The position numbers and the translations under genes were made by a program. Source: Candidatus Contendibacter sp. (GTDB lineage: Bacteria > Pseudomonadota > Gammaproteobacteria > Competibacterales > Competibacteraceae). From it: a DNA stretch of 64,000 nt. Positions within the stretch are counted from its first letter, which is position 1; the number at the start of each line of letters is the position of its first letter. The stretch spans positions 1-64,000 of the forward strand of contig JARSSO010000037.1 of NCBI GenBank assembly GCA_029624765.1. The letters run 5' to 3'. Under the pieces are notes generated by a model. The model ran no database searches. It was given only the letters and a program-made list of their open reading frames with translations, and had not been told where the DNA came from. Positions 34,997 to 45,335 of this stretch are shown here, one piece after another.

Positions 34997-37381
34997 TCAA
35001 AATCGCACCGCCCACTCCCGGCACAGCCATTCGCGCCGCGCGGATCGCAACGGTCGGGCCACGGTCCCGCCATTGACCGTCAACTCCAGTTCTCGTGCTT
35101 TGGGGTGACCATACAGCACCGGCGTGAAAACCACCGTGTCGCGCGGATGGTCGCCGGTCTCGGCAATCTCGACTCGCAATTGTTCGTCATCCAGTTCCGC
35201 CGTGATTCGGGCAACACCGTAGCCGCCGTCCTGATAACGCCGGGTCTCCAGGTCGTCCACGTAATAGTCGAGCCGCGCCGCTCGTTCGCGGCAGAACAGG
35301 TGTAGCTCGACATCGCGCAAATCCATGAAGCCGTTTTGCAGCGGTCCGGCGTAATACGGCAACACCGCGCCATCGCGGGCGAACAGCGCCAACTCGTCCA
35401 AGGCGGCGGTGTAAGGGATCATCCGACCGCCTTGCACCCACGCGCCCCGATTCAAGTCGAACCACCAGCCCGGCGGCAACGTCACCGACCGTTCCTGATA
35501 TTTCACGCCGCCGCGGACGATTTCCGGTCCCTGCCCCTCGCCGTGCAGGATCGGGGCGACCAGCAGGGCGTCGCCGACCAGGTATTGATCGTCCAAATCG
35601 ACGTACTCTGGCCCGGCATGGTGATAAAGCAACGGGCGGATGACCGGATCGCCGTCCAGCCAGTGCGTGAAAAAACACTGGTACAGATACGGCAACAACC
35701 GATAGCGAGCACGGATCGCGCCGCGCATCGCCGCCAGCGGTCCCGGCCCGAATTGCCACGGTTCCTGCGGCCGAGAATGACGGATCGAGTGGTTGCGGAA
35801 GAACGGGAACAGGCAGCAGGCCTGATGCCAGCGTACCAGCAGTTCGGCTGTCGTGTCGTCCATGAAGCCGCCCACGTCGGGACCGTTGAACGCCACCCCC
35901 GACAGACCGAGATTCAGCGAACACGGCAGCGCCATCCGCAGATGCTTCCAGTTGCTGGCGTTGTCGCCGGTCCACACCGCGCTGTACCGCTGGGTTCCAG
36001 CGCAGGCGCTGCGCGTCAATAGAAACGGTCGGCCACCGGAGTCGAGTTGGTCGCAGGCCGCGCGGCTGGCCATGGCCATGAAATGCGCGTACTGATTGTG
36101 ATAGCGGTCGTGCGGAATCGCACCGTGCTGGAACCGCATCTCTTCCGTTCGGCTGTAGCCGGTGGCGGGGTCGTTCATGTCCAGCCAGACGCCGTCCACC
36201 GCGCTCTCGCGCAGGAACCCGGCCAGCCAGCCAGCCCACCACTCACGGGTGGCCTCCAGGGTGAAATCGGGAAACACCGTGTCGCCCGGCCAGACCTTGC
36301 CCACGTACTCGCGACCGCTGGCGGTCTGGCAGAACGCATTCCGCGCCCGTCCACTCTCGTAAACCGCGTAGCCCGGCTCGCGCTTGACGCCGGGATCGAC
36401 GATGGTCACGGTGCGAATGCCGGCGGTTTTAAGCGCGCGATTCAAACCGGCGGGATCGGGAAAATCGACCCGGTCCCAGGTGAACAGCCGATAGTCGTCC
36501 ATGTAATCGATGTCGTACCACAGGGCGCTGATCGGCACGTCGACGGCGGCAAACCGGGCCGCCAGATCCAGAAATTCCGCCTCGGACCGATAGCCCCAGC
36601 GACACTGATGATAGCCCAACCCCCACAAGGGGGGCAGCGGAGCCCGGCCAGTCAGCGCCGCGTAACGCCGCGTCACCTCGGGCAGGCCGGGTCCGGCAAA
36701 GACATAAACGTCGGTATCGCCGCCGAGGGACTGATAGCCAAATTCGCCCGGCTGGACCTTGCCGGCATCCATGACCGCCCGGCCGGGGTTGTCGAAAAAC
36801 AGTCCCAGAAACCGCTCGCCCCGTTTGAGAATCGCGAACGGAATGGCGACATAGCTGGGATCGTAATCGTCGCGGGCGTAGGTATGGCGAAATACCGCCA
36901 CCACGTCCACGGTCAGGCAATCGGCGCTGTCGCCCAGCTTGTTGAGGCGCCGGGTGCGTTCGCCGAAGCCGTAGCAGCCTTCCACGCCAGTCAGATCGAA
37001 ATTCAGCAGCAGCGCCTCGCCACAAGCGCCGACGCCATCGGCGACCGTCGCCAGGGCAAAACCGGCCAGTTCCAGCCGCAGGCACGTTGCATTCAGCTCG
37101 ACCCGTCCTGCTTCCGCCGCGAACACTGCTTTATCAGCTTCCAACCGGACCACGACCGGTCGACTCTCCTCCCGCCATTGCGGCAATACGGCGTCCGAAT
37201 GCTGACGCGGGTCGTTGACGGCGGCGCTTGCAAACCGCAACCGTAAACAACCCGCAAAGATGTCGGCGCAACGCACCCGCAGCCGGATGCCCGGACCAGA
37301 CCATTCAACCGCGTCGGCGTCGACCGTCAGCCGCTCGGGGCGGTCGAAATTGAGTGGATGGATCTTCTGGCCGAAAAACAC
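34997..37381 (-). CDS. GH31 alpha-glucosidase
   Basis: This 794-residue glycoside hydrolase family 31 protein has the catalytic nucleophile in GVWLDMNDP and the acid/base Asp in WTGDNASNW. WYDIDYMDDYRLFTWD and FNGPDVGGFMDD are further GH31 blocks. It releases glucose or similar sugars from alpha-linked oligosaccharides; no signal peptide is seen, so it likely acts in the cytoplasm. Start is GTG 37381, 15 bp after dsbC. The motif reads WLDMND where many relatives have WIDMNE, so the exact linkage is uncertain. Confidence 0.9.
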   Translation of the reverse strand: MFFGQKIHPLNFDRPERLTVDADAVEWSGPGIRLRVRCADIFAGCLRLRFASAAVNDPRQHSDAVLPQWREESRPVVVRLEADKAVFAAEAGRVELNATCLRLELAGFALATVADGVGACGEALLLNFDLTGVEGCYGFGERTRRLNKLGDSADCLTVDVVAVFRHTYARDDYDPSYVAIPFAILKRGERFLGLFFDNPGRAVMDAGKVQPGEFGYQSLGGDTDVYVFAGPGLPEVTRRYAALTGRAPLPPLWGLGYHQCRWGYRSEAEFLDLAARFAAVDVPISALWYDIDYMDDYRLFTWDRVDFPDPAGLNRALKTAGIRTVTIVDPGVKREPGYAVYESGRARNAFCQTASGREYVGKVWPGDTVFPDFTLEATREWWAGWLAGFLRESAVDGVWLDMNDPATGYSRTEEMRFQHGAIPHDRYHNQYAHFMAMASRAACDQLDSGGRPFLLTRSACAGTQRYSAVWTGDNASNWKHLRMALPCSLNLGLSGVAFNGPDVGGFMDDTTAELLVRWHQACCLFPFFRNHSIRHSRPQEPWQFGPGPLAAMRGAIRARYRLLPYLYQCFFTHWLDGDPVIRPLLYHHAGPEYVDLDDQYLVGDALLVAPILHGEGQGPEIVRGGVKYQERSVTLPPGWWFDLNRGAWVQGGRMIPYTAALDELALFARDGAVLPYYAGPLQNGFMDLRDVELHLFCRERAARLDYYVDDLETRRYQDGGYGVARITAELDDEQLRVEIAETGDHPRDTVVFTPVLYGHPKARELELTVNGGTVARPLRSARREWLCREWAVRF

Positions 37382-37395
37382 GCTGCTGAATCCGC

Positions 37396-38190
37396 TCAGG
37401 GTCGCGCCGCCGCCCTGACGGTTTTATCTCTGGTTTCCGCCAGTAACCGGGTCAGTTGGGCGGGCGGCATATAGCCGGGCAACATTTCTCCGGATTCCAG
37501 AATCATGCTGGGCGTGCCGCGCACCCCCAGCTTATCGCCCAATTCGTACTGGGCCTGCACCGGATTGTCGCAGGTACGGGGTTCCACGCTCTCGCCGCGC
37601 TTGGCCTTGGTCATCGCTTCCTGCCGGTTGTCGGCGCACCAGACCGCCACCGCCTTTTTGAACGACTCGGAGCCGATGCCCTCGCGCGGGAACATCAGGT
37701 AGCGTATCTTGATGCCCTCCTTGTTGTAATCGGCGATCTGGCTGTGCATCTTGCGGCAGTAACCACAGTCGATATCGGTAAAAATGGTGACCGTGTGCTT
37801 GACCGGTCCCTCGGGCGCGAACACCACCATATTATTCTCGCCGACCGCCGCGATGGCCTTGCCGCGCAACTCGCCGCGCCGGTTCTCGGTCAGATTGGCG
37901 CGAGACCCCAGGTCGATGATGTCGCCCTGCACCGCGAACCGGCCATCCTCGCTGAGGTATAGTACTTGGCCACCCAGCACGACCTCGTACAACCCCGGAA
38001 TCGCGGTCGGAGCAATGCCGTCGGGCTTTTCGCCATTCAGTGCCTCTTGCAGTCGGGTGAGGTCCGGTTGCTTGCCTGACGGAGCAGCGGTGGGAGCGGC
38101 GGCGGGAACGGCGGCGGGGGATGGGGTGGAATCGGCGGCCAGGGCGCCAGCGGCGTGTAAGACAGCGGCAACGAGCAAAAGGTTACGCAT
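37396..38190 (-). CDS. dsbC: thiol:disulfide interchange protein DsbC
   Basis: This 264-residue periplasmic disulfide isomerase has an N-terminal signal peptide (to about residue 19, GALAAD), an Ala/Pro-rich linker, the dimerisation domain ([17 protein letters not shown]) and a thioredoxin-fold catalytic domain with CGYC in [11 protein letters not shown]. Length is a little above E. coli DsbC owing to the linker. It is divergent from queA and precedes the GH31 gene. Confidence 0.92.
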   Translation of the reverse strand: MRNLLLVAAVLHAAGALAADSTPSPAAVPAAAPTAAPSGKQPDLTRLQEALNGEKPDGIAPTAIPGLYEVVLGGQVLYLSEDGRFAVQGDIIDLGSRANLTENRRGELRGKAIAAVGENNMVVFAPEGPVKHTVTIFTDIDCGYCRKMHSQIADYNKEGIKIRYLMFPREGIGSESFKKAVAVWCADNRQEAMTKAKRGESVEPRTCDNPVQAQYELGDKLGVRGTPSMILESGEMLPGYMPPAQLTRLLAETRDKTVRAAARP

Positions 38191-38271
38191 TTCGAGATCC
38201 AGGGTATGAGCGAAGGGATGATGGATTCAGAGTGTTTCGGCCGGCGTGGGTTCAACGATGACCGGCCAGCG

Positions 38272-39354
38272 ATGGAAACGCAAGCGAAAGCCGGTCCGCC
38301 GGAATCCGCCCGTGCGTTGGAGCGGCGGGATTTTGCCTATGACTTGCCGCCGGAACTGATTGCCCAGCAGCCCCCGGCACGGCGCGGTGACAGCCGGCTG
38401 TTGACCCTGGACGGGGCCAGCGGCGCGCTTGGCGACCAATGGTTTCGCGAATTACCGGACTTGCTGCGGCCTGGCGATCTGCTGGTGCTCAACGACACCC
38501 GGGTGATCCCGGCGCGGCTGTTCGGCCAAAAGGCCAGTGGGGGACGCGTCGAGGTTCTGGTCGAGCGCCTGCTGGACGAGCGGCGGGCGCTGGTCCATCT
38601 TCACGCCAGCAAGCCGCCCAAACCCGGCGGCGCGTTGCGGTTCGACGTCGGCTTCGCCGCCACTGTACTCGGCCGCCGCGGCGAGTTGTTCGAAATCGGC
38701 CTCGACGGCGACGAGCCATGGTTGGCCCTGCTGGAACGGCATGGACAAACGCCCCTGCCGCCCTACATCCGCCGCGCGCCGACCCCGCAGGATCGCGAGC
38801 GCTATCAAACCGTCTACGCCCGCCGGCCCGGCGCGGTGGCCGCGCCGACCGCTGGCTTGCACTTCGACCAGTTCTTGCTCAACCAACTGACGCAATGGGG
38901 CGTGGAGCAGGCGTTCGTCACCCTGCACGTCGGCGCCGGCACCTTCCAGCCGGTGCGGGTCGAGCGCATCGAGGAGCACGTCATGCACGGCGAGTGGATC
39001 GAGGTGAGCGGCGAAGTCCGCGACCGGATCGACGCCACCCGGACGCGCGGGGGGCGGGTGGTCGCGGTCGGCACCACGGTCGCCCGGGCGCTGGAAACCG
39101 CCGCCCAAACCGGCCAAATCCAACCGTGGCGCGGCGAAACCCGCCTCTTCATTTACCCCGGCTACCGCTTCCGCTGCGTGGATGCGCTGATCACCAACTT
39201 TCACTTGCCCGAATCGACCCTGCTGATGCTGGTGGCGGCCTTCGCCGGTCGCGCCGAGACGCTGAACGCCTACCGTCACGCCATCGAACGACGCTACCGT
39301 TTTTTCAGCTACGGTGACGCCATGTTCGTCACCCGGCGAACCGAGCCCGCTTGA
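38272..39354 (+). CDS. queA: S-adenosylmethionine:tRNA ribosyltransferase-isomerase
   Basis: This 360-residue enzyme transfers and isomerises the ribose of AdoMet onto 7-aminomethyl-7-deazaguanine in tRNA, making epoxyqueuosine. It shows [35 protein letters not shown] and [12 protein letters not shown]. The start is uncertain: ATG 38272 gives the usual family length, while the upstream ATG 38206 would add 22 residues with no conservation; neither has a strong ribosome-binding site. Confidence 0.95.
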   Translation: METQAKAGPPESARALERRDFAYDLPPELIAQQPPARRGDSRLLTLDGASGALGDQWFRELPDLLRPGDLLVLNDTRVIPARLFGQKASGGRVEVLVERLLDERRALVHLHASKPPKPGGALRFDVGFAATVLGRRGELFEIGLDGDEPWLALLERHGQTPLPPYIRRAPTPQDRERYQTVYARRPGAVAAPTAGLHFDQFLLNQLTQWGVEQAFVTLHVGAGTFQPVRVERIEEHVMHGEWIEVSGEVRDRIDATRTRGGRVVAVGTTVARALETAAQTGQIQPWRGETRLFIYPGYRFRCVDALITNFHLPESTLLMLVAAFAGRAETLNAYRHAIERRYRFFSYGDAMFVTRRTEPA

Positions 39355-39411
39355 AATTTCTCCTGACGCACCCATGGATTCGCCAGCAACCCTTTCATCA
39401 AGGAGTCCGCC

Positions 39412-40293
39412 ATGAAACGCATTCTGTTGTTCGTCGCCACCAACCTGGCGGTGGTGCTGCTGCTTGGCACAGTGGCCCGCCTGCTGGGCGTGGATCGTTT
39501 TCTGCACCAATCGGGGCTGAATTTACCCAGCCTGCTGATTTTCGCCGCCATCTTCGGCATGGGCGGCTCGCTGATTTCGCTGCTGATGTCGAAATGGATC
39601 GCCAAGAGGTCGGTTGGCGCCCAAATCATCGAGCAACCGCGCACCCAGGCCGAGCGCTGGCTGGTGGAGACCGTCCAGCGCCAAGCGCAAGCGGCCGGCA
39701 TCGGCATGCCGGAAGTCGCCCTGTACGACTCGCCGGAACCCAACGCTTTCGCCACCGGCGCCAACCGCAACAACGCGCTGGTCGCGGTCAGCACCGGCTT
39801 GCTGGAACAAATGTCCGCCGACGAGGTGGAAGCGGTGCTCGGCCACGAGGTCAGCCACGTCGCCAACGGCGACATGGTGACGCTGAGCCTGCTTCAGGGC
39901 GTGCTCAATACCTTCGTCATCGTGCTGTCGCGGGTGGTCGGCTATCTGGTGGATCAATTGCTGTCCAGGGGCGAGAATCGCGGCCCCGGCATCGGTTATT
40001 GGATCACCAGCATGGTTATGGAAATCGTGTTCGGCCTGCTGGCTTCGCTGCTTGTGATGTGGTTCAGCCGCTATCGTGAGTTTCACGCCGACGCCGGCGG
40101 CGCCCGCCTGGCCGGTCGCGGCAAGATGATCGCCGCGCTGGAACGGCTGCGGCAGTTGCACGAACCCTCGCAACTGCCTTCGCAGATGGCGGCGTTCGGC
40201 ATCAACGGCGGCCTGGGCGGCGGCCTGCGCAAGCTGTTCATGACCCATCCGCCCCTGGAGGAACGAATCGCGGCGTTGCGGCAACAGGCTTGA
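39412..40293 (+). CDS. htpX: membrane zinc metalloprotease HtpX
   Basis: This 293-residue inner-membrane protease degrades misfolded membrane proteins. It has membrane helices near residues 4-25 and 35-55 and around 160-215, and the zinc motif [10 protein letters not shown]. Length equals E. coli HtpX. AAGGAG at about nine bases before ATG 39412 supports the start. It is downstream of queA on the same strand. Confidence 0.97.
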   Translation: MKRILLFVATNLAVVLLLGTVARLLGVDRFLHQSGLNLPSLLIFAAIFGMGGSLISLLMSKWIAKRSVGAQIIEQPRTQAERWLVETVQRQAQAAGIGMPEVALYDSPEPNAFATGANRNNALVAVSTGLLEQMSADEVEAVLGHEVSHVANGDMVTLSLLQGVLNTFVIVLSRVVGYLVDQLLSRGENRGPGIGYWITSMVMEIVFGLLASLLVMWFSRYREFHADAGGARLAGRGKMIAALERLRQLHEPSQLPSQMAAFGINGGLGGGLRKLFMTHPPLEERIAALRQQA

Positions 40294-40323
40294 TGACGAG
40301 GCGTGGAGTTGCCAGCCGACCCG

Positions 40324-40342
40324 GCGGGGCCGAAAGCCCCGC
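40324..40342. terminator. hairpin between convergent htpX and the FimX-like gene
   Basis: GCGGGGC and GCCCCGC pair over a CGAAA loop in the 55-bp gap between convergent genes. No T run follows on either strand, so this is a plausible but weak terminator. Confidence 0.4.
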
Positions 40343-40348
40343 TCGCCT

Positions 40349-42442
40349 TCAGCCGGCGAACTGCTTGAAATCGAAATCCAGCCTCGGTCCAGCTTCGGCG
40401 ACCATGTTGCCCTGGACCAGAGTCACGCCAAACTGCCAGATGCTGGCCATCTGGGGCGCGGTGGAGACTCCGGCCGCCACCACCCGGGTTTTCAATCCCT
40501 GCGCCTGGTGGGCCAGACCCGCCATCGCCTTGCGGCTGTTCTCGTCCTTGGCCTTGGCCAGCCGTTCGATCAGACTGCCATCGAGCTTGATGTAATCGGG
40601 AATCAGTTCCTTGAGCAACCGCTCGGAGTGCGTCTTGCCGCCGAAGTGGGACAGAGCGAGGCCGCAGCCCAATTCGCGCAGACGGGCGCGCAACTGTTTG
40701 GTTTCCTCGAAGCAATCGTCGGCGTTGTCCTCCTTGACCTCCAGCACCAGGTAGTGACCGGCCAGCCGGCTATCCTGGAAGCGCTTGGCGAGCCAGTCGA
40801 AGAATTCCCTGTCGGTCAGCGAATTGCGGGAAAGACGGATAAACAGGATGGGCGGTTTGACGGCGGCGCGCTGGATGTCCAGCAGCATCCCCAGCCCCCG
40901 GATGATCGTCCATTTGTCCAGGGCGCCCATCACGTTGTAACGCACCGCCACGGCGCCCAGCTTGTCCATGGCCTGCGGCTTGTCCTCATCGTCCATGAGC
41001 TGCAGATAAACCTTGTAGCGCGCTTCCTCGGCATTTTCGAAGCTGACGATCGGTTGATACGTCAGGCCGAGTCGGCCCTTGCTCAGGGCGGTTCGAATCA
41101 GGCGAAGGACGGCCTCGTCCTGGGGGCTGATGGCGGCCCGACCGGATCGCTGATCTTCCTTGGGCGGTGCGTAAACCTCGATCTGATTGCCGCCCTTCTG
41201 CCGGGCCATCTCGCAGGCGCGGTCGGCGTGCGACAGGATCTGAACCGCGCTCTCGTGCGTGTCGTGCGCTTGGCAAACGCCAACGCAACAGGTCGTCGTG
41301 AACAGCCGGCCGCTCACCTGAAAACTGTGTTCGGCGATCACCGCGCGGATGCGCTCGGCCAAATCCTGGGGATTGGTCGGCGAGTTCGCGGGGACGAAGA
41401 TCGTGAACACGCCGCTGGCGAAATGCGCGGCCATGTCGTCGAGCGCCAACATTTCCTTGAACAGCCCGACGGCTTCGACCACGAACTGCTCGATGGCCTC
41501 GAATCCCATGGCATAGCGAATGGCGGCGTAATCGGTCAGCAGGATGTACAGTACGGCGCCGTTGTGATTGATCTCCAGGGTTTCCATGAAATAGCGTCGG
41601 CTGTACAAACCGGTGGTGTCGTCATACTTGAGCAGGTTTTCGAGTTGCTGGTCGTAGGCGCTCTTTTTCGGCGTGGCGTCACGCACGATGATCTGGGTGC
41701 AAGGTTCGTCGTTCATCCGGGTCGGCGCGCATTCCAGCAGGATCGGAAACGTCTGACCGCTGCGGCGCACCCCGACCAACTCCACCGGTTCGACCGCCTT
41801 GCCGGAGCGGATGCCACGACGCAGGACGCTTTTCAGCGCGTCCCGGTAACCTGGTGGCACCATGTGAACCAGTTGGATCGTGGCCAGCTCGTCCGGGGCT
41901 TCGTAACCGAACAGCCGGAGATAGGCGGGATTGGCGTAGGCGTGGATACCCTCGTGAATATAGGCGATGGCCTCCTGGATGTTTTCCAACAGCGCCTGGG
42001 TGCGGATCTCGCCTTCCTTGAAGCGGATCTCGAAGGACCGCTCGCGCTTGCGCGCTTGCAGGTGACGCAGTTCGGTGCGCACCACCGCCACCAGATGGTC
42101 GGCGTCGTCCAGGTGGAAGAAATTGTCGGCGCCATCGTTCAGCAGCCGGGCGGGTCGGTAGTGAACGCGGCTGGCGTCGTCCATCACGGCGATGATGGGG
42201 ATATCCTGCTCGGCCTCGGTCACCATCGAGCGCACTTCGGCCAGAGTGGGCAGGTTTTCGGCCATCCGCAGCAGGATCATGTCCATGGGCTGGTATTCGA
42301 TGGCGTTGCGGGCGGTTTCGGTCTGGTCGGTGTTCAGCGGTTCGATTTGATAGCCATCGCCACGCAGCGTCTGGACGATATGATCGATGTCGGATCGGGA
42401 GCGATCGATGATGAGCAGATTGATGACGGAAGGACTGGACAC
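40349..42442 (-). CDS. FimX-like protein: REC-like, PAS, degenerate GGDEF and EAL domains
   Basis: This 697-residue cytoplasmic protein has a receiver-like N-terminus without clear phosphoacceptor pattern (about 1-125), a PAS domain (about 140-260), a GGDEF-like domain (TTGLYSRRYFMETLE) whose signature is replaced by ASGVF, and an EAL-like domain in which YQPIVSF is kept but the EAL triad is replaced (KVYLQL). The plan is that of Pseudomonas FimX, a c-di-GMP receptor controlling type IV pili and twitching motility, rather than an enzyme. No pilus gene is adjacent. Confidence 0.82.
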   Translation of the reverse strand: MSSPSVINLLIIDRSRSDIDHIVQTLRGDGYQIEPLNTDQTETARNAIEYQPMDMILLRMAENLPTLAEVRSMVTEAEQDIPIIAVMDDASRVHYRPARLLNDGADNFFHLDDADHLVAVVRTELRHLQARKRERSFEIRFKEGEIRTQALLENIQEAIAYIHEGIHAYANPAYLRLFGYEAPDELATIQLVHMVPPGYRDALKSVLRRGIRSGKAVEPVELVGVRRSGQTFPILLECAPTRMNDEPCTQIIVRDATPKKSAYDQQLENLLKYDDTTGLYSRRYFMETLEINHNGAVLYILLTDYAAIRYAMGFEAIEQFVVEAVGLFKEMLALDDMAAHFASGVFTIFVPANSPTNPQDLAERIRAVIAEHSFQVSGRLFTTTCCVGVCQAHDTHESAVQILSHADRACEMARQKGGNQIEVYAPPKEDQRSGRAAISPQDEAVLRLIRTALSKGRLGLTYQPIVSFENAEEARYKVYLQLMDDEDKPQAMDKLGAVAVRYNVMGALDKWTIIRGLGMLLDIQRAAVKPPILFIRLSRNSLTDREFFDWLAKRFQDSRLAGHYLVLEVKEDNADDCFEETKQLRARLRELGCGLALSHFGGKTHSERLLKELIPDYIKLDGSLIERLAKAKDENSRKAMAGLAHQAQGLKTRVVAAGVSTAPQMASIWQFGVTLVQGNMVAEAGPRLDFDFKQFAG

Positions 42443-42504
42443 GCGTACCGACCTCTGCCAATGGCGTAGCCTGAGTAATGAATGCGAAGACGGCGTCGGC
42501 GCGG

Positions 42505-43512
42505 CTACTCAACCAGGGTCTTGGCTGGTTGTCCAGGCTGCTCGCGCACCAGACGGGGCGTCAGATAACCCGGCAGGCGCTGACGTAATGCTTTTATGAT
42601 AGCCGACGCCTCGGTTTTGTTCACGTCGAAATGCGCCGCCCCGCGCACCGGGTCGAGCAGGTGCAGGTAGTAGGGCAGCACGCGGGCGGAGAACAACGTC
42701 TCGCTCAATTCCGCCAGGACCGTCGCCGAGTCGTTGACGCCGCGCAACAGCACCGACTGATTCAGCAGGGTCACCCCGGCCGCCGCCAGTCGCTCCAGCG
42801 CCGCGCGCACGTCAGCGTCGATTTCCCGCGGGTGGTTGGCGTGGACCACCAGGACCGGTCGCAACCGGGTCCGCGCCAGCAGGTCCAGCAAGCCCTCGTC
42901 GACCCGCTCGGGCAGCACGATCGGTTGCCGGCTATGAATGCGCAGCCGTTCCAACTGAGGAATCCGATCCAGCGCCGCCAGCAACGCGCTCAGTCGCCGG
43001 TCGGACAGGGACAGCGGATCGCCGCCGCTCAAAATCACCTCGCGCAGGCTGGGGTCGTTCGCCAGATAAGCTAGCGCCGGCCGCCACTGATCGACGCCAG
43101 CGTGGAAGTCGGCGTAGGGATACTCCCGACGAAAACAGTAACGGCAATGCACGGCGCAGGCGCCAGTGACGATCAGCAGGGCGCGACCGTGATATTTATG
43201 CAGCACCCCCGGCGCCACGTGGGCCGCCCGGTCGTCCACCGGGTCCGCCACGAATCCGGGGGCCGTTTCCAGTTCCGCGTCCAGCGGCAAAATTTGCCGC
43301 AGCAGCGGGTCGTTGGGGTCGCCCCTGGTCATCCGCGCCACGAAACCGCGCGGAACCCGCAGGGGAAAGCGCGCCGCCGCCGCCCGCGCGGCGGGCAACA
43401 AAGCGGGGTCGAGTTTCAGTTCCCGCAGCAATTCGACCGGATCGGTAATGGCCCGGGTCAGTTCCCGTTGCCAGACCGGAACCTGACGCGACATCGCCTT
43501 TGCCGGTATCAT
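42505..43512 (-). CDS. epmB: EF-P (R)-beta-lysylation protein EpmB, lysine 2,3-aminomutase type
   Basis: This ~335-residue radical SAM enzyme isomerises (S)-alpha-lysine to (R)-beta-lysine, which EpmA then attaches to EF-P. The radical SAM cysteines are in CAVHCRYC. The segment [18 protein letters not shown] region and LSGGDPLSL match E. coli EpmB. Several in-frame ATG codons exist (43536, 43533, 43512, 43494); 43512 is chosen by comparison with the E. coli N-terminal length, but it lacks a clear ribosome-binding site. It is divergent from efp with only about 46 bp between starts. Confidence 0.92.
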   Translation of the reverse strand: MIPAKAMSRQVPVWQRELTRAITDPVELLRELKLDPALLPAARAAAARFPLRVPRGFVARMTRGDPNDPLLRQILPLDAELETAPGFVADPVDDRAAHVAPGVLHKYHGRALLIVTGACAVHCRYCFRREYPYADFHAGVDQWRPALAYLANDPSLREVILSGGDPLSLSDRRLSALLAALDRIPQLERLRIHSRQPIVLPERVDEGLLDLLARTRLRPVLVVHANHPREIDADVRAALERLAAAGVTLLNQSVLLRGVNDSATVLAELSETLFSARVLPYYLHLLDPVRGAAHFDVNKTEASAIIKALRQRLPGYLTPRLVREQPGQPAKTLVE

Positions 43513-43558
43513 AATCAGCTTTGGTGAATCCATCATTCTAGCGGAAGGCAGATTTGGC

Positions 43559-44128
43559 ATGGCGACGTATAGTACCAATGAATTCAAGAGCGGACTGAAG
43601 ATCATGCTGGATGGCGACCCCTACGCCATCGTGGAGAACGAATTCGTCAAGCCCGGCAAGGGTCAGGCGTTCAACCGGGTCAAGGTGCGCAATCTGAAAA
43701 CCGGCCGGGTCATCGAACGCACCTTCAAGTCGGGCGACACCGCCGAAGGCGCCGACGTGGTCGATGTGGAATTGCAATATCTCTACAGCGACGGGGAATA
43801 CTGGCATTTCATGGATCAGCAAAGCTACGAACAGTTGACCGCCGACGCCGCGGCTGTGGGCGACGCGGCCAAGTGGCTGAAGGAAGAGGCGATTTGTCAG
43901 GTGACGCTGTGGAACGGCGTACCGCTGAACGTGGCGGCGCCCAACTTCGTGATCATGACCATCGTCGAGACCGACCCGGGCCTGCGTGGGGACACTTCGG
44001 GCGGCGGGGGCAAGCCGGCGACGCTGGAGACCGGCGCGGTGGTGCGGGTACCCCTGTTCGTGCAGAGCGGCGAGGTCATCAAGGTGGACACCCGTACCGG
44101 CGAATACGTGTCCCGGGTCAAGGAATAA
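43559..44128 (+). CDS. efp: elongation factor P
   Basis: This 189-residue translation factor relieves ribosome stalling at polyproline stretches. The N-terminal KOW-like domain carries the modification site K34 in KPGKGQAF, and the C-terminal OB domains end with [20 protein letters not shown]34 is the residue beta-lysylated by EpmA, whose gene follows 18 bp downstream. Confidence 0.97.
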   Translation: MATYSTNEFKSGLKIMLDGDPYAIVENEFVKPGKGQAFNRVKVRNLKTGRVIERTFKSGDTAEGADVVDVELQYLYSDGEYWHFMDQQSYEQLTADAAAVGDAAKWLKEEAICQVTLWNGVPLNVAAPNFVIMTIVETDPGLRGDTSGGGGKPATLETGAVVRVPLFVQSGEVIKVDTRTGEYVSRVKE

Positions 44129-44146
44129 CTGGGATCGCGCTATCTC

Positions 44147-45136
44147 GTGGAACGACCCACTTGGCGACCCGGCGCCGATCTGGCCACGCTGCGTCTGCGG
44201 GCCGGACTGCTGACGCGCGTTCGGGCGTTCTTCGCGGCGCGCGGGGTGCTGGAGGTGGAAACGCCGATGCTGTCGGTGGCGGCGGTGACCGAGCCGAATC
44301 TAGCCAGTTTCGGCACGGTCTATTCCGGTCCCGGATCCCGCCACGGTCGGACGCTGTATCTGCACACCTCCCCGGAATTTCCGATGAAACGGCTGTTGGC
44401 GGCGGGCAGTGGTTGCATTTACCAAATCGCGCGGGTGTTCCGCGACGGCGAGGCCGGTCGCCGCCACAATCCCGAATTCACCTTGCTGGAATGGTATCGG
44501 GTCGGCTTCGACCATCACCGGTTGATGGATGAAGTCACGGAATTGGTGACGGCGTTGTTGGCCGGGCGGTTGCCGCTGGCGCAACCGGAACGGCTGAGTT
44601 ACCGCGAACTGTTCCAGCGTCATCTCGATCTGAACCCGCATCGCGCCAGTGTGGCGGAATTGGCGGCGCGCGCTGAAACGCAGGGTGTATCGATTCCGCC
44701 AGGAATGCCGACGGACCGGACCGATCCTTGGCTGGATTTGTTGCTGACTCACTACATCGAGCCGCGCTTGGGCGCGGGGCGGCTGACGTTCGTGTACGAC
44801 TATCCGGCCTCGCAAGCGGCGTTGGCGCGCTTGGGGCCGGGCGATCCGCCGGTGGGCGAACGCTTCGAGTTGTATGTGAACGGGGTCGAGCTGGCCAACG
44901 GTTTTCACGAACTGGGCAACGCCGCCGAACAGCGCCGCCGTTTCGAGGCGGAGAACGCGACGCGGCGCGGGCTGGGCTGGCCGCTCATGCCGGTGGACGA
45001 GAATTTACTGGCGGCGCTGGCCGCTGGCCTGCCCGACTGCGCCGGGGTGGCGCTGGGTTTCGACCGGTTGGTCATGCTGGCGGCGGGAAAAACGACGCTG
45101 GCGGAGGTGTTGGCGTTCCCGTTCGAACGGGCGTGA
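44147..45136 (+). CDS. epmA: EF-P--(R)-beta-lysine ligase EpmA
   Basis: This 329-residue paralogue of the lysyl-tRNA synthetase catalytic core lacks the anticodon-binding domain. Class II aaRS motifs are visible: motif 2 in IARVFRDGEAGRRHNPEF and motif 3 in GVALGFDRLVM. It attaches beta-lysine to K34 of EF-P. The start is GTG 44147; no ATG nearby fits the family N-terminus (LATLRLRAGLLTRVRAFF). It probably shares a transcript with efp. Confidence 0.95.
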   Translation: MERPTWRPGADLATLRLRAGLLTRVRAFFAARGVLEVETPMLSVAAVTEPNLASFGTVYSGPGSRHGRTLYLHTSPEFPMKRLLAAGSGCIYQIARVFRDGEAGRRHNPEFTLLEWYRVGFDHHRLMDEVTELVTALLAGRLPLAQPERLSYRELFQRHLDLNPHRASVAELAARAETQGVSIPPGMPTDRTDPWLDLLLTHYIEPRLGAGRLTFVYDYPASQAALARLGPGDPPVGERFELYVNGVELANGFHELGNAAEQRRRFEAENATRRGLGWPLMPVDENLLAALAAGLPDCAGVALGFDRLVMLAAGKTTLAEVLAFPFERA

Positions 45137-45180
45137 GCACGCCGGGTGCCTTAGAAAGTGCCTGGACTGAAAATAGAAAA

Positions 45181-45206
45181 GGGATGCGATGACGCATCCC
45201 CTTGTT
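45181..45206. terminator. bidirectional hairpin between epmA and tRNA-Asn
   Basis: GGGATGCG and CGCATCCC form a perfect 8-bp stem over an ATGA loop (45181-45200). CTTGTTTTAT follows on the plus strand, and on the minus strand the other arm is followed by TTTTCTATTTTC, so it can serve both epmA and the tRNA-Asn gene. Confidence 0.75.
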
Positions 45207-45211
45207 TTATC

Positions 45212-45287
45212 TGGCTCCCCAGCGCGGACTCGAACCACGGACCCGGTGATTAACAGTCACCTGCTCTACCGACTGAGCTACTGGGGA
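45212..45287 (-). tRNA. tRNA-Asn (anticodon GTT)
   Basis: A 76-nt tRNA with acceptor TCCCCAG/CTGGGGA, D-arm GCTCAGTCGGTAGAGC, anticodon stem GGTGA/TCACC around CTGTTAA (anticodon GTT), T-arm with TTCGAGT and encoded CCA. Confidence 0.97.
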
Positions 45288-45335
45288 ATAAGAGGACGAA
45301 ATCTTATTGATCGACATCCCCTCTGTCAATCCCGT

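Noticed and set aside
40349..42442. Active diguanylate cyclase/phosphodiesterase.
   Set aside because: Neither the GGDEF signature nor the EAL triad is retained.
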